DNA of 64,000 nt from Antennarius striatus (Eukaryota > Chordata > Actinopteri > Lophiiformes > Antennariidae): assembly GCF_040054535.1 (NCBI RefSeq), contig NC_090784.1, positions 18,047,001-18,111,000 on the forward strand, in the 5' to 3' direction. Both the position numbers and the translations under genes were made by a program. Shown here piece by piece: positions 33,111 to 43,913 of the stretch. The first letter of the stretch is position 1, and each line of letters starts with the position of its first letter. The notes under the pieces are model-generated. The model saw only the letters and a list, made by a program, of their open reading frames with translations, was not told the DNA's origin and ran no database searches.

Positions 33111-36031
33111 ATGAATTGCATGTGTGGAAGGACTTCATCAGACAAAGAAAAGATCTTAAATAATCAGTTAAGATCATCAAAAAAAGGATTTTTCTCCATG
33201 AATAAATCCACTGCACTCTGCAGCTCTTTAAAACACAACTGTAAGATTGATGGGCAGTGCAGGAGGAAGCGACTGAAGAGCAGAAAAGAGAGAAGTCACG
33301 TGAGAGACGGTTGGAAAAAGGCTTCAAAGTCCAAATCGCATCCGTGCCACTGCCATCGCCAAACTAGTCAAGACATAAGGGATGTCCATAACTGCTGTCA
33401 CAGTAAATGTAACTTTCATTCAGGTACAGATACTCCATGTCCAAATGTTGCTCTTGCTACACAAGAGCCGAGTATCATCACTGACAATCGGCTGATTGGA
33501 CACCAAGGACTGTTCAATCATGAGGTGAAATCTATTGACATTGAGCGCCTGTTAAGTGAGCAGAAGAAACAAGAGAAAAGTTGTCTGCAAATACCAGAAA
33601 AGACCCAGTCTGCTTCACATCCATCATTAACATCTAACATCCCTTTTTCTTCCACAATCAATATTTTCGGTGATGATATTGATGAGGTTGTGCAAGTGGA
33701 ACAAAAAGTTGACCTCTTGACCCACAGCGAGTACCATGATGACTTTTTCAAAAAAGAGAAAAGTCAGGGATCAGATCTCACGCCAGGCCAGAGACCACTA
33801 CAACAACCTGACCTTCCATCTGGAAATTCTAGAAGCATTGCATCACCTAAACACAACTCCATCAGTGAAATGGAAATCAACTCTGTCATGTTTGAAAAGG
33901 GCAGAGAGTTAGAGCTGACTCCCATTGATGACAGTGAAAATGTGACAAATGTGAAGAAGAAGGTTGAGGGACACATTCCAAAGAACCAGGAGTCGCCTTT
34001 ACCCCAAACGGAAGCTCATCTTTTAAGCACACCTCTGCTAGTCAGTTCTCAAGCTGTTGGCAGTGTTGACGTACAGGATAGAAGACGAGAGCCTGACCAC
34101 ACATCTCAGTCTGTCAGTGCATTGGCAGCACGTTTATGTAACTGTTTGAAGTTACGACTTTTAAAAAGGGAAAGCTTAGTATCTGAGAGCAGGGAAGTGC
34201 TGCTGAAAGCTCTGCAGGAAAGGCATGGACCCCAGCTTCAGGAGAATCTCCTGAAGGTGCAGCAACGCTTCAGCTGTGGTATTGATGCCACACAGGAAAT
34301 CCAGGATCCGGGTCCGACCATGACAGGTGAAGATGAGACTTACGCTTTTAAATGCTAGACATCCCTGGGATTTGCGTGATAAAATTTGAGTATAATGATC
34401 TGTTTTCAGATGTGTTGTGGAGATTTTATGGATGGGTTCACAATTTTTCAAGCCTTATTATATTTGATATACTATCTATACTACGGGGGCGGCAGTGGTT
34501 CAGTAGTAGAGCAGACGTCTTATGACCAGACATCAGAGATTCGATTCTCGCTCCTACCAGACATCCGACATCCTCAGATTATGAGCTGACTGTGTGAGGT
34601 GTCAGCTCACCTCCCAGCCACTTGAGCAAGGCGCCGTCCCTTAGAAGCTGCTCAATTGGGGCGTTACCTGAAGTCGCTACCCGTCACTCTGCCCTCATGT
34701 TCTGTTGTGTTTATTAACTGCATGCTCGCAGGCCCCTTGAGTGTTTCGGGGTCCTGCACAAAACTCTGTATCTTACACACAAAAAAGACATGTATAGAGT
34801 AATTTCCCCGTTACGGGATTAATAAGTGGATCTTTTTCTTCATCCACATGAATTATAAGACAGGTTTTCCTTCCTGTAATTCCCTTGTATGTACTGCTCA
34901 TCAACAGGCCATTTAATGCTTTAAGAGGCATATAGTTGAAATATCGGAAATTGTAGTTTGGGATGCAAAAGCCTCAATGTCAGGGAGACCTTGGAGCTCA
35001 CTTTTGCTCATAAAAGGATTGTAGATTTGTTTATCATTTACAGTACAGTGAAAACACATTAGGAATTGATAAATGATTTGAATAAACACAAAGAATTATG
35101 ACAGGAACAAAAACCTGCAAGTGTAAATATATGCTCTTCAAAAAAATTACATTATACATCAGAGTTTGTGTGAAAATGTTCAGTTGTGTGTCCTTGATTA
35201 TAGATCTATTCTCAAGAGTCAAGACTGACTACAAATCTGCAAAAGATACAAGAGGCAGGCATTTTAAACAGCTATCCAGTCCACACCAAAAGAACTGGAA
35301 ACAGGTAGGAAGTAATGTTTACTCCAATGTATAACTTATTCTCACTTTAATAGTCCTTGGGCAGTCTAGAATTTGGTTTTTCTACAATAAATATTTTGTT
35401 TTTCATTTTATAGACACCTGAATGGTCAGTAGGGCCTGTGGATACATCTGTCAGCTTTTTGGATGAAATCTTCCAACCTACTCATTCTCCTCAGTTCCCC
35501 ATGGACTTGGGAATTACAGCCAGTAATTCCATGTTCGGTCCTTCTGCTGACTCATGGTTGGGAGGAAAAACCCTGGAATCTCATCACTGGGAAGACCGAT
35601 GCAACGTGCCAAAGGGCAAAACAGGGATAACGTTTGGTTCCTTCATTAACCACACCAGTGCCGTTACAGAGGGGAGCAGAGGGTTTCCATACAATGACAG
35701 TAGCATCCAGTCTTTCTTCCCCAACCAAGCACAGCTGCCAGATGGACGGTCAGCAGGGGAAATCCCCTTTTCTCAGCAGAACTCATTCGGACGTGACAGA
35801 TACTCTTTGGATCCCTCATTCTCTGCCCAAATTCACCATCCTCAGGAGCTCAACCACTTTGAGCCTTTGAGCCAATTCAGTCATTTTTCAAATGGCCCTC
35901 CCCTAAGTTCTCAACACATTAACATGATGCATTTCCCACCATCTCATAATCTTGATGGAGACCCAGCACATCCTCTGTCTTCTTTCCCAAGCCCTGACCG
36001 CTGGTCTTTCCCCCCTATGAAACTGTACTAA
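33111..36031 (+). CDS. prr19: PRR19-like protein (meiotic crossover factor)
   Basis: Three coding exons: 33111-34326, 35204-35304, 35414-36031, joining in frame to 644 aa (human PRR19 is about 356 aa). In mouse PRR19 works with CNTD1 in meiotic crossover maturation. The protein looks largely disordered: a basic N-terminus with RRKRLKSRKERS, a Cys/His-rich patch (CHCHRQ), a compact block ITDNRLIGHQGLFNHEVKSI followed by DIERLL, a helical stretch about residues 340-385, and a Pro/Ser/Phe/His-rich C-terminal exon ending FPPMKLY. I base the name on divergent placement beside pafah1b3 and near cnfn, as in human 19q13.2, and on a remembered resemblance of the ITDNRL block and C-terminus; it is not a measured match. 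The SINE at 34494-34836 sits in its first coding intron. The ATG follows an in-frame stop in the same exon. Confidence 0.62.
34494..34836 (+). mobile_element. tRNA-derived SINE in prr19-like intron
   Basis: Head GGGGGCGGCAGTGGTTCAGT with A-box-like TGGTTCAGTAGT and B-box-like GATTCGATTCTCG, a body with GTCAGCTCACCTCCCAG and TTGAGCAAGGCGCCG, and a tail TAATTTCCCCGTTACGGGAT then TAATAAGTGGATC like that of RTE/L2-mobilised fish SINEs. Same broad family as 26637-27013 but opposite strand. Confidence 0.7.
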
Positions 36032-36624
36032 TGTTTATTGAAGATCTGTATGAGAGACTTGCATGTAAACATTTCTTTGTTTAATTAAAAAAAATTAAAT
36101 CCGTACCATTATCCTGTTTACAGTTAGTATGTGTGTTTTTTAGCCACATTTCATTAAACATGTTGAATGCAACAGTCCTCATCTTAGGTGGTGTTATTTT
36201 CTTCCATTTATGTTGATGTAAAGAAATGATGATACACTTTGCTTCCTTGAAGCTTATTTATAAAGTGCAGAATTGTACATTTACACACTCACAAACACAG
36301 AAAAGTAAGGTGTAAGGTGTTTTGTAACCAGGATTTAATTTTGTAAAATCTTTATAATTTGTTGTGTATGTGGGTTACATTTCAAATCTGCATAAATGTA
36401 ATAGAAACATGCAATATCAAACATTGCTATATATGCAAATAACTGAGAATAAGATAACTTTTCTGCTTCATACTTGAAACATAACTATGCAGCTGTATTT
36501 AATGACTCAAGGTTTCTTTTCTGAATAGAATTCTAAAAAAAAATCATGGTATCAAGTAATGGTTTTTGTCTGTGTGAATCTCAGAATGTTCAGTTTCCTG
36601 GGTTTCAGTTACATCCTCTTCATC
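36032..36624. other. Convergent 3' ends of prr19-like and TLR genes
   Basis: The two stop codons face each other 594 bp apart. The interval is AT-rich and should hold both 3' UTRs. An ATTAAA-type signal follows the prr19-like stop near 36090, and TTTATT (AATAAA on the minus strand) occurs near 36255. No other gene seen. Confidence 0.45.
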
Positions 36625-39483
36625 TCAGGGATTTTCCTCTTTTGTGGGTCTGCTTCCTGTTCTTAATGCTCTACGCAGCTGGTTCCAGAAAAGGGTTTGG
36701 GCTGCTGACGGATTAGTGCAGTCTGAGCTAGGCCACTGCAGATAAGTCCTCTTTAACATCACTTTCCTCATGCGGTGGTAGGAAGACAGTTGCTTCTCAG
36801 ATATTGCCTCCAGGAATACAAGCAGGAGAACATCACAGTGTTCATGGAACAGTCTGTAGCTGGCCATTTGGATCTCCAGAGAGCACCATTCACTTCTTAA
36901 AAAATTCCTGCTGACCACACAAATAGTTTTACGGCTGCTGTACACAGCAGAGACAATGTTGTCAATAATATAGCGGCCTGGCTCAAAGTCCCTATGGTGG
37001 AGGCAAAGTTTAAAAGATGATCCATCTCCCTCTAGCGCTGGCATCAACTGGGTCATGACCCATTGTTCATCAGAGGAATTATAGGAAATGAATGCATCAT
37101 ATTTGCAATTTTCCTCTTCTTCTCGGAATTTTCGCCACTGCTCATTAAACCAGGAGGACAGCACATAGTAGCTGTACTTAATTTTCCAGTAAAGTTTGAC
37201 ATGAAGTAAGGGAATAATTGTAAAAAAAAAGATGGCAAGCGATGTGCTTAGGAACAGGTACTCGCCTTGATCAATGTAACAAACTTTTGTATCAAACTTA
37301 TAAAATTTGAGTTTTGCATCATGCGGGCACTTAAAATGATAGAGATAGACCACCTGGACATTTACATTATACAATGTCCAGTTTTTCAGTAAGCTGTTCA
37401 TGCAGGTGCAGCTTAAAGGAGTATTACGTATGTCAATATAGTGGAGTTCAGGTAAACTTTCCAGTGCATCAACATCAATGGTCTGCATCACATTGTGATT
37501 GAGCTGAATGGAGTTTAACTTAGTAAGATTCCCAAAAACGGCCTTTGAAAAGTTCTGAATGCCCATATTTTCTATAACCAGTTTGGTTAAATTTCTCAGA
37601 TTTTTAAAGACTCCTGGTTGTAGTTGAGTGACCCCAACGCAGCAGTTATCCAGTGTGAGGAAATTTAAGCTTGTCAGATCATCAAACACATCTTGGTCCA
37701 GAGAACAGATCTTGTTGTTGGTGAGATACAAAGATTTCAGTGAGTAGAGGCCATGGAATAATGTACGAGGTAAAACAGTGAGACCATGAGGCTGCTGTCC
37801 ACTCAATTTTAGATCTTTGAGTTTTCTAAGATTTTTAAATGGTGTGTGCACAATATCTCTGAAGAAGCGGATCTGATTACTGCTTAAATCAAGCACTGTT
37901 AGTGTATCTTGAAACACACTGTAGAGGGAGCTGTCAATCTCTTTCAGATTGTTCCCATCAAGATAGAGTTTGGACAGACGTTTTAGTCCTGCAAAGCCAG
38001 ATGACTGAAATTGAGTAATTTTATTGTTTCCAAGGTCTAAGGTAGTCAAATTCTCGAGACTAAGAAATGTCCCATTGAAAATAACAGAAATACGATTGTT
38101 GCGTAGGTTAAGGATTTGCAGATTGAAAAGATCTTGAAAGGTGATATTGAACAAATCTGTTAAGAGGTTATTGTCCAAACGGAGAGTCTCTAGATTTTTT
38201 AGTCCTTTCAGGGCTTGACGATGAAGAAAAGCGATTGTGTTGATGTTAAGTTTAAGTGTTTTAAGATTTGGCGCATAATGAAAGGCATGGGAGTTGACTG
38301 TTAGAATTCTATTGTAACGATAGCTCAGTAATTCCAGGTAATTGAATTTAAACCGTTTCCCTTTACAGGATTTAAGGGAGGTGAAATGGTTATGCTCTGC
38401 AGTAAAACTTTTTACTTTTTTGTGTTCCTGGAGAAAGCCAAGACAACGTGTTTCTTTCAGTTGGTTGCGAGATAGATCCAAGGTCCCTAATATTTCAGGA
38501 CAGTAATACAGTGTGTGGTTTGTGAGAGTCTCAATACCATTATTGTTCAAAACTAAATTTCTCATCTGTTTCAAGTCTTTCTTCAACAATCTGCATAGTT
38601 CTATGAGGAGAGTGTCATTTTTTAAACCAGTGTCAGAGAAATCAACATGACCAGCATTGACATTGGTGATGTTTAAAAACTCCACTACGTTGACACTTGT
38701 TGATCGCAAACGCAGATAGTTTACATGTCTTAAATCAACTCCTTGAAAAGCCACAGTGGGGAGGTTAGGATTGTATGAAAGGTCAAGCACCTCGATAAAT
38801 TTGAGAAATGAATATTTACAACCAAGTGTAGATAGATCATTTCTACATACAAATAACGTAGTGAGAGATTCAGGTAGTGACGTATTTGAATGGTTAAGGG
38901 AGGTCAAATTGTTAAAGCAGAGATCTAGATTGGTCAGGTTTTTCAGATGTGACACAGACTCAACAATCCCTGAGAAATCTGTCAGAAAATTTTGCCTTAT
39001 GATTAAACTGTGTAGTTTCAGGACAGTGGAGAATATTCCGTCTGGGAGCTGCTTCAGTTTGTTCTTGGTCAGCGAGAGAAAGTTGAGGTTGTGCAGGTCG
39101 TTGAAGAGAGAAGGATGGAGCTCCGATACGTAATTAAAGGACAGATTTAAAGACTTAAGATGGTACAAGCTTTGGAAAGCAAGGTGATCGATGGTAGTCA
39201 AGTAATTATGATGAAGTCTGAGGTCTTGAAGGTTTGGTAGATGAACAAAGCTTCCATTGGGAATATGCCACACAGGATTAGCAGTGATGATGAGATTAAT
39301 GGCCGACTGCGGCAAATCATTTACAATAACTGATAGGTTCTTCTCCCCTCGATGAATGCACTCAAAGTTTTCTCCCTTTGATAATGGGTCCTCAATGCAG
39401 TTGTTAAAGCTGTAACCACTGATGACCTGAACAGTGCTGAGAACAACTGTAACAGAGAACAACTGATAAGTCAGGCCTGCCAT
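36625..39483 (-). CDS. Toll-like receptor, fish TLR22/23 (TLR11-family) type
   Basis: Single coding exon of 952 aa. The ATG at 39483 (MAGLTYQLFS) opens a signal peptide; the frame extends upstream without an ATG to a splice acceptor at about 39518, implying a non-coding 5' exon. A long leucine-rich-repeat ectodomain (about residues 60-690, LxxLxLxxN repeats, many sequons) ends in a cysteine cap (CTCMNSLLKNW), followed by a TM helix about 725-750 and a TIR domain from about residue 793 (YDAFISYNS, RDFEPGR with the BB-loop proline, FLRSEWC, LFWNQL). All three TIR boxes look intact, so signalling through MyD88 or TICAM-type adaptors is expected. TLR22 has been linked to dsRNA sensing in fish; the ligand here is not deducible. 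TLR23 and TLR13 are close alternatives. Convergent with the prr19-like gene, upstream of cnfn. Confidence 0.85.
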   Translation of the reverse strand: MAGLTYQLFSVTVVLSTVQVISGYSFNNCIEDPLSKGENFECIHRGEKNLSVIVNDLPQSAINLIITANPVWHIPNGSFVHLPNLQDLRLHHNYLTTIDHLAFQSLYHLKSLNLSFNYVSELHPSLFNDLHNLNFLSLTKNKLKQLPDGIFSTVLKLHSLIIRQNFLTDFSGIVESVSHLKNLTNLDLCFNNLTSLNHSNTSLPESLTTLFVCRNDLSTLGCKYSFLKFIEVLDLSYNPNLPTVAFQGVDLRHVNYLRLRSTSVNVVEFLNITNVNAGHVDFSDTGLKNDTLLIELCRLLKKDLKQMRNLVLNNNGIETLTNHTLYYCPEILGTLDLSRNQLKETRCLGFLQEHKKVKSFTAEHNHFTSLKSCKGKRFKFNYLELLSYRYNRILTVNSHAFHYAPNLKTLKLNINTIAFLHRQALKGLKNLETLRLDNNLLTDLFNITFQDLFNLQILNLRNNRISVIFNGTFLSLENLTTLDLGNNKITQFQSSGFAGLKRLSKLYLDGNNLKEIDSSLYSVFQDTLTVLDLSSNQIRFFRDIVHTPFKNLRKLKDLKLSGQQPHGLTVLPRTLFHGLYSLKSLYLTNNKICSLDQDVFDDLTSLNFLTLDNCCVGVTQLQPGVFKNLRNLTKLVIENMGIQNFSKAVFGNLTKLNSIQLNHNVMQTIDVDALESLPELHYIDIRNTPLSCTCMNSLLKNWTLYNVNVQVVYLYHFKCPHDAKLKFYKFDTKVCYIDQGEYLFLSTSLAIFFFTIIPLLHVKLYWKIKYSYYVLSSWFNEQWRKFREEEENCKYDAFISYNSSDEQWVMTQLMPALEGDGSSFKLCLHHRDFEPGRYIIDNIVSAVYSSRKTICVVSRNFLRSEWCSLEIQMASYRLFHEHCDVLLLVFLEAISEKQLSSYHRMRKVMLKRTYLQWPSSDCTNPSAAQTLFWNQLRRALRTGSRPTKEENP

Positions 39484-40557
39484 TTGTGCGTCAGCTGACT
39501 GTGGCACAGGAATCTGTGGATAAAAAGGAAGGCTTGAAAACCATCATTTATTTGAAGTCAAACTTTCAAGTTCTGTCAATAACACAATAGATCACATGTT
39601 AGTTACTGTAAATTCATATTATTTACCAAGTACAAAAAAAAATGAACTTTTTGGCATGGTAAGAAAAAAGTTAGTTTTTAGTATTAGTAAATACAGTACT
39701 AATACTAAATACAGTATTAGTACAGTATTTAGTAGCATACCAAATCAAATGTTCCTCATGTGAGTGTTTTTCTTCCTGTTTTCAAAGAAATTTGAACTTT
39801 GCAGAGCTTTAACTGGATTCCTTGTCTGATATTTTTATATCCCTTTTCATTCTGTCCTCATGTTACAGTTCAGTTTTCCCAATTATGATACTGTTAAAAC
39901 ACATTAACTTGATATTGTTTTTTAAAAAAAGAGAGCGATTGCTGTGTTTTCTGTGCTGCGTTCACCAACATTTTGTCACAAACCACGAGTAAGAATTGAA
40001 ATTTACAGGATACAATGACTCAAAATAACTGAGGTCATGTGACAAGTCATTCTCATGTAAGCATTACACAACCTTATCTAATCAGAAAACTACTAAATAG
40101 GTTAATATTTTTTAACAGTTTAAGTTCAGTATTGCAGTCCTACCTGTTCAAAAGACTGACATTCATTCACCTCAGCTCTTCTCTTCAGAGTACGTCTCGC
40201 ACCACGGATATCTTAAATTCACACTAATCAGGAAGGAGAACCTGGCTACAATACATTATTTCCCTTCCCTTTTTAAAAAAAAAAAAAAAATTGAGATTCT
40301 GTTGATATGAATGCCCATCAATAAAAAATCATATTAAATAAAATGATTACAAAATGTTCAATAGTGATCATGTAGAGATCTCTCCATGTTGTAGATGCTT
40401 TGAGAAAGACAGTATGTAATTTTATTTGAAAGTGAAATTCTTCACAGAGATTGTGAACCGACAAGGGAATGCAAAGATCCACATTATTTTCTGCAATTTT
40501 AATATTTGATTCGATGACACCCCTGCACGCACACACACAAACACGCACACACACTTC
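39484..40557. other. Region between TLR and cnfn
   Basis: Holds the splice acceptor (about 39517-39518, minus strand) and probably the 5' non-coding exon of the TLR gene, plus the 3' UTR of cnfn just below 40558. A short tandem/palindromic AGTATTAGTA cluster lies at 39678-39733. A CA-rich stretch (40526-40554) is simple repeat. No further coding exon. Confidence 0.45.
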
Positions 40558-41137
40558 TTATCCTCTAATCCTCTGTTCCCGTGCCATCTGACATAGTCCA
40601 CACAGAGGCAGGCAGGCCATGACCACCCAGTCATCGCACACTGAGCCCTGGGAAGAAGCATAGACATAGTGAATTGGGTGCAAACATCATTATTTCACAT
40701 AAAGAATAAAATGCATGCATGCCTGTAAGGTTTTCAGAACAAATTCAGGTGTATCATTAATATCTGATGTTTTTTTTTAATTATACTTACACCAATATGA
40801 TATCTGTTGCGCATGCTGGTTCTCAGGGCAATCATGGCACCAGGAAGGCAGGGCAAACAGCAGGATTCTCCACTGTCCTGAGCCACTTTACAGGCCAGGA
40901 TGCAAGGTACGAATGATGCACAAAGACCTGCAGGTGACAGACATGCTGTCATCTCCATTTCACAGAGCTTGATACATTCTCCTTGTCTCCCTAAAAGGAA
41001 TGTCTACACTTACAGATTCCACAGTCTTCACAGCAATCACACACGTTTGAACTCCAGTCTGACCTTCCAGTTGTGACAGTATACTGAGTGACAGAGACCT
41101 GAGGCTGTGAGTTGATCACATTTGACTGGAATGCCAT
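40558..41137 (-). CDS. cnfn: Cornifelin / PLAC8-family cysteine-rich protein
   Basis: Three coding exons on the minus strand: 41137-41014, 40927-40791, 40647-40558, giving 116 aa (human CNFN is 112). The start is MAFQSNVINSQPQVSVTQ. The PLAC8/DUF614-type core is cysteine-rich: CDCCEDCGICLC, then LACK, ESCCLPCLPG, the conserved RTSMRNRYHIG block, and GLCQMAREQRIRG before the stop. In mammals cornifelin is a component of the cornified envelope; in fish, skin or mucosal expression is plausible but not shown here. The YHIG-G-SVCDDW exon join matches the human YHIQGSVGHDW region, which supports phase 0 at that junction. CNFN lies near PRR19, PAFAH1B3 and CEACAM genes on human 19q13.2, supporting orthology over other plac8-like genes. 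Confidence 0.85.
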
Positions 41138-41254
41138 TGCTGTAAGTAGAAGAAAAGAACTATCTAAAGATGAATGATATAGAAGCAGATTGCATTGGTA
41201 AACATTCTAAATATTAAAATACACATTAATATTAAGGACGTTCTTATATCTCAC

Positions 41255-41370
41255 CTGCTTTCACCTCCTGTGGTTGGTTGACTGGTCCTACAAAGGTTTT
41301 CTGTGATTGTCGACTCTCACAGGAAAATCCACAAACAGAATGGGACAGACGTGGGTGCAGTTCTTATATC
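41255..41370 (-). promoter_or_regulatory. cnfn promoter and non-coding first exon (inferred)
   Basis: The minus strand has GATATAAGAA (41361-41370), a TATA-like box, and about 105 bp further on a strong donor CAG|GTGAGA at exon end 41255. An acceptor (ACTTACAG) lies 2 bp before the cnfn ATG. Together they suggest a TATA-driven start near 41335 and a short 5' UTR exon. Confidence 0.45.
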
Positions 41371-42171
41371 CAGTGTGACATCATTCACATGCTGAATCCC
41401 AGTTTCAATTGCTCATGTGGGCTGGTGCAAAATCTCGTAAAGACAAAAACCCAGATGTTTAGTTTTGAGGCGTATCACGGCTTTTAAAACAGTGCACATT
41501 ACCTAACAACGCATTTATCAGCACAGAACAACGTAGTCATACAGACCATATTTGTATATCAGCTGGCTTAGAAGTCAGGTGGAGCATGTGTACATACTGT
41601 GGGCCCAATTGGATGAATAGGGAAAAAGGGAGTGATATATGAGTTGCTGCCCTGAGTTAATACTAGAAAGGACCATGACTTGAAGTTGATACAGGAAATC
41701 ATGGATGTAAGGTGAGAAAGAATAGTATTCTGAGAAAAAAATACTAATAACAACTCAAACTATTAATAGAATTAAACATTATTTGAAAACACTAAGAGGC
41801 GGCATCTACTTCCTTTCTCTGTTCAAATTAATGTGTGAAATTGTCTTTCCCTATGACAACCAATGGCTTGGATCAAAAGTAGGTGTCGTGTCAGAACTCA
41901 ACCTGACATTCTAGTACACTGAAACCTGACCCCCTCTGATGGATGTATCCTCTGTAGGACATACCAATAGTAATGTACAACAAATGAAAGAGTTTATAAA
42001 TGAACAGTGGGTCCTGTGGCAAATCATCTACTTGCCATCCCTTGAAATCTAAGAAATGTCTCTGCTTTGACTGTTTTTGTTCCTGAACTATTATAATACT
42101 GTAATTAAAATTCGTATATAATAACCTGACATGAACCTGTTTGTCCTCAAACTGTGACGAACAATGTGAGC

Positions 42172-42173
<2 letters not shown>

Positions 42174-42252
<79 letters not shown>

Positions 42253-42299
42253 GTGTGTGTGTGTGTCTGTGTGTCTGTGTGTGTTTTGTGTGTGTTTGT
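42174..42299 (+). repeat. (GT)n microsatellite
   Basis: A near-pure GT run from about 42174 to 42250, continuing as an interrupted GTGTCT/GTGTTT tract to 42299. Alternating purine-pyrimidine sequence of this length can adopt Z-DNA. The translated VCVCV and HTHTH frames across it are not genes. Confidence 0.95.
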
Positions 42300-42950
42300 C
42301 TGTCCAAGACTGTTTGTGAAAAACTAATAGGATATACATTTGCTCATGCATATCTCATATACTGTAACATGATTGGCATGAACTATTCTTTATTCACCGC
42401 AAAGACACTGTTTCAGAGTCACTGCTACATTTGGTCACTTCCCTGCATAGTTTGAGCAACTTTTTCAATCACAGTAGTTTAAATAGAAAGGACAAAATAT
42501 ATTTGTGGAAAACAAAAACTTTTTTTTCCACATAAAGATATGAAGTCCACTCCAAACAAGAAGTAAAGTCAAAGATAAAATGTGAATTCCTCTGTAACAT
42601 TTCTTGTAAATAAGATAAGAATGACAATAACCTTTACTGATACCCTGTGGGAGGGAAGAGGAAGCAGCATGAAGTACAAAGAGTACAATAAAATAAAACT
42701 ACCAAGACCTACACCCAAGTTACAGTACATGGTCTTTTTTTTTTTTTTACTATATGTATTATATGAACTATTTATCATATCAAAAATGATAAATAGTTGG
42801 CAAAATAAACACCATTTGTAGTGCAACTGCTTGGAAAAGACCGAAATGCTCATTCAATGCATGTAGAATTTCACATATTGTCTTAAGGGACAGCTTAAAC
42901 TTGATTCCTCAAGTGTATGCATGTCTCACATTGGTCATTGGTATCAGATA

Positions 42951-43084
42951 AATACATACATACATACATACATACATACATACATACATACATACATACA
43001 TACATACATACATACATACATACATACATACATACATACATACATACATACATACATACATACATACATACATACACACACACA
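42951..43084 (+). repeat. (ATAC)n microsatellite
   Basis: About 30 uninterrupted ATAC/CATA tetranucleotide units followed by a short CA run. Open frames reading IHTY and MYVC across it are artefacts of the period-4 repeat. Confidence 0.95.
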
Positions 43085-43394
43085 CTGGAGTTAAAAGTTA
43101 CCGAGTTCAAAATTAGGAACTACTTTGTGGATTTTGTAGCAATATTTTTTCCTACTTGTAGCACTTTTACATTCTGATATTTTGAGAGTTATAGACTTTT
43201 TGACAGTCAGAGGGGCTCCTTTCGGTTTTCACCAGGGTAAAACAACACAGTGTGACTCAACAGACGAACATAAAGAACTAAACAGTAGGAGACCATAATT
43301 TGCTGTGAGCTAAGCACTTTCACTTCTCCTTTGTTTTTGGGGAATAGTATTATAAAACCTGTTTCTGCTTCTTGATAATTTTACTCCCAGAAAT

Positions 43395-43535
43395 TTGGTT
43401 CCCTGCGGTGAACTGGCGTCATGCCCGGAGTGTCCCCAGCCTCCCGCCCTATGCCAGCTGGGATAGGCTCCAGCTCCCCGTGACCCGCTGCAGCGGATAC
43501 AGCGGCGGTGCATGAAAATGAATGAATGAATGAAT
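43395..43535 (+). repeat. Interspersed repeat 3' tail (L2/V-SINE-like)
   Basis: TCCCTGCGGTGAACTGGCGT, GCTGGGATAGGCTCCAGC, CCGTGACCCGCTGCAGCGG and a terminal (AATG)n run form a well-known fish repeat 3' end. The same tail is found, more decayed, at 10-76. Only the 3' portion is present. Confidence 0.65.
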
Positions 43536-43913
43536 TTGGTTCCTTTTTGAAATTAATATTTGTGGATAATTTAATACATTGAGAAAAACTTTTGCAGAAG
43601 ATGCGGGTGCACAATCCAGACAATCAAAAATAGCATTTTTTCCATCCAGTCCCAGTCATAGTCTGTCTGATCCGGCTTTACAAGGGCAGCAATGTTTTAA
43701 AAATACATGTCACAATTTCCCAATAACGACAGTCATCCATTCCATCTGTTTGCATCTGTCTGATATCAGTAAGGGTTCAGTTCCTAAATTTTAACTTCTT
43801 CTTTCTGAATACGTAAAGGAAGACAGCCTGTGAAAGGACATTTATCTATCCATCTGTGTTATGCACTGCTGGAAGGCTTCACTTGCTCTGCTGCCTTATT
43901 GTTTGCAACAGAT

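Larger units (their letters stand above)
41371..43913. other. Intergenic region rich in microsatellites, between cnfn and the CXC receptors
   Basis: Contains a (GT)n array (42174-42299), an (ATAC)n array (42951-43084) and an interspersed-repeat tail (43395-43535). Long open frames across the arrays are repeat artefacts. The 5' part of chemokine receptor gene 1 probably begins in the last 200 bases. Confidence 0.5.

Noticed and set aside
38756-39133. 125-codon frame antisense to the TLR
   Set aside because: Shadow of the leucine-rich repeat coding sequence.
42141-42455. Long open frames on both strands reading VCVCV or HTHTH
   Set aside because: They are translations of the (GT)n microsatellite; no start context, splice sites or family.
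42895-43177. Open frames reading YVCM and HTYI repeats
   Set aside because: Artefact of the period-4 (ATAC)n array, which stays open in every frame.
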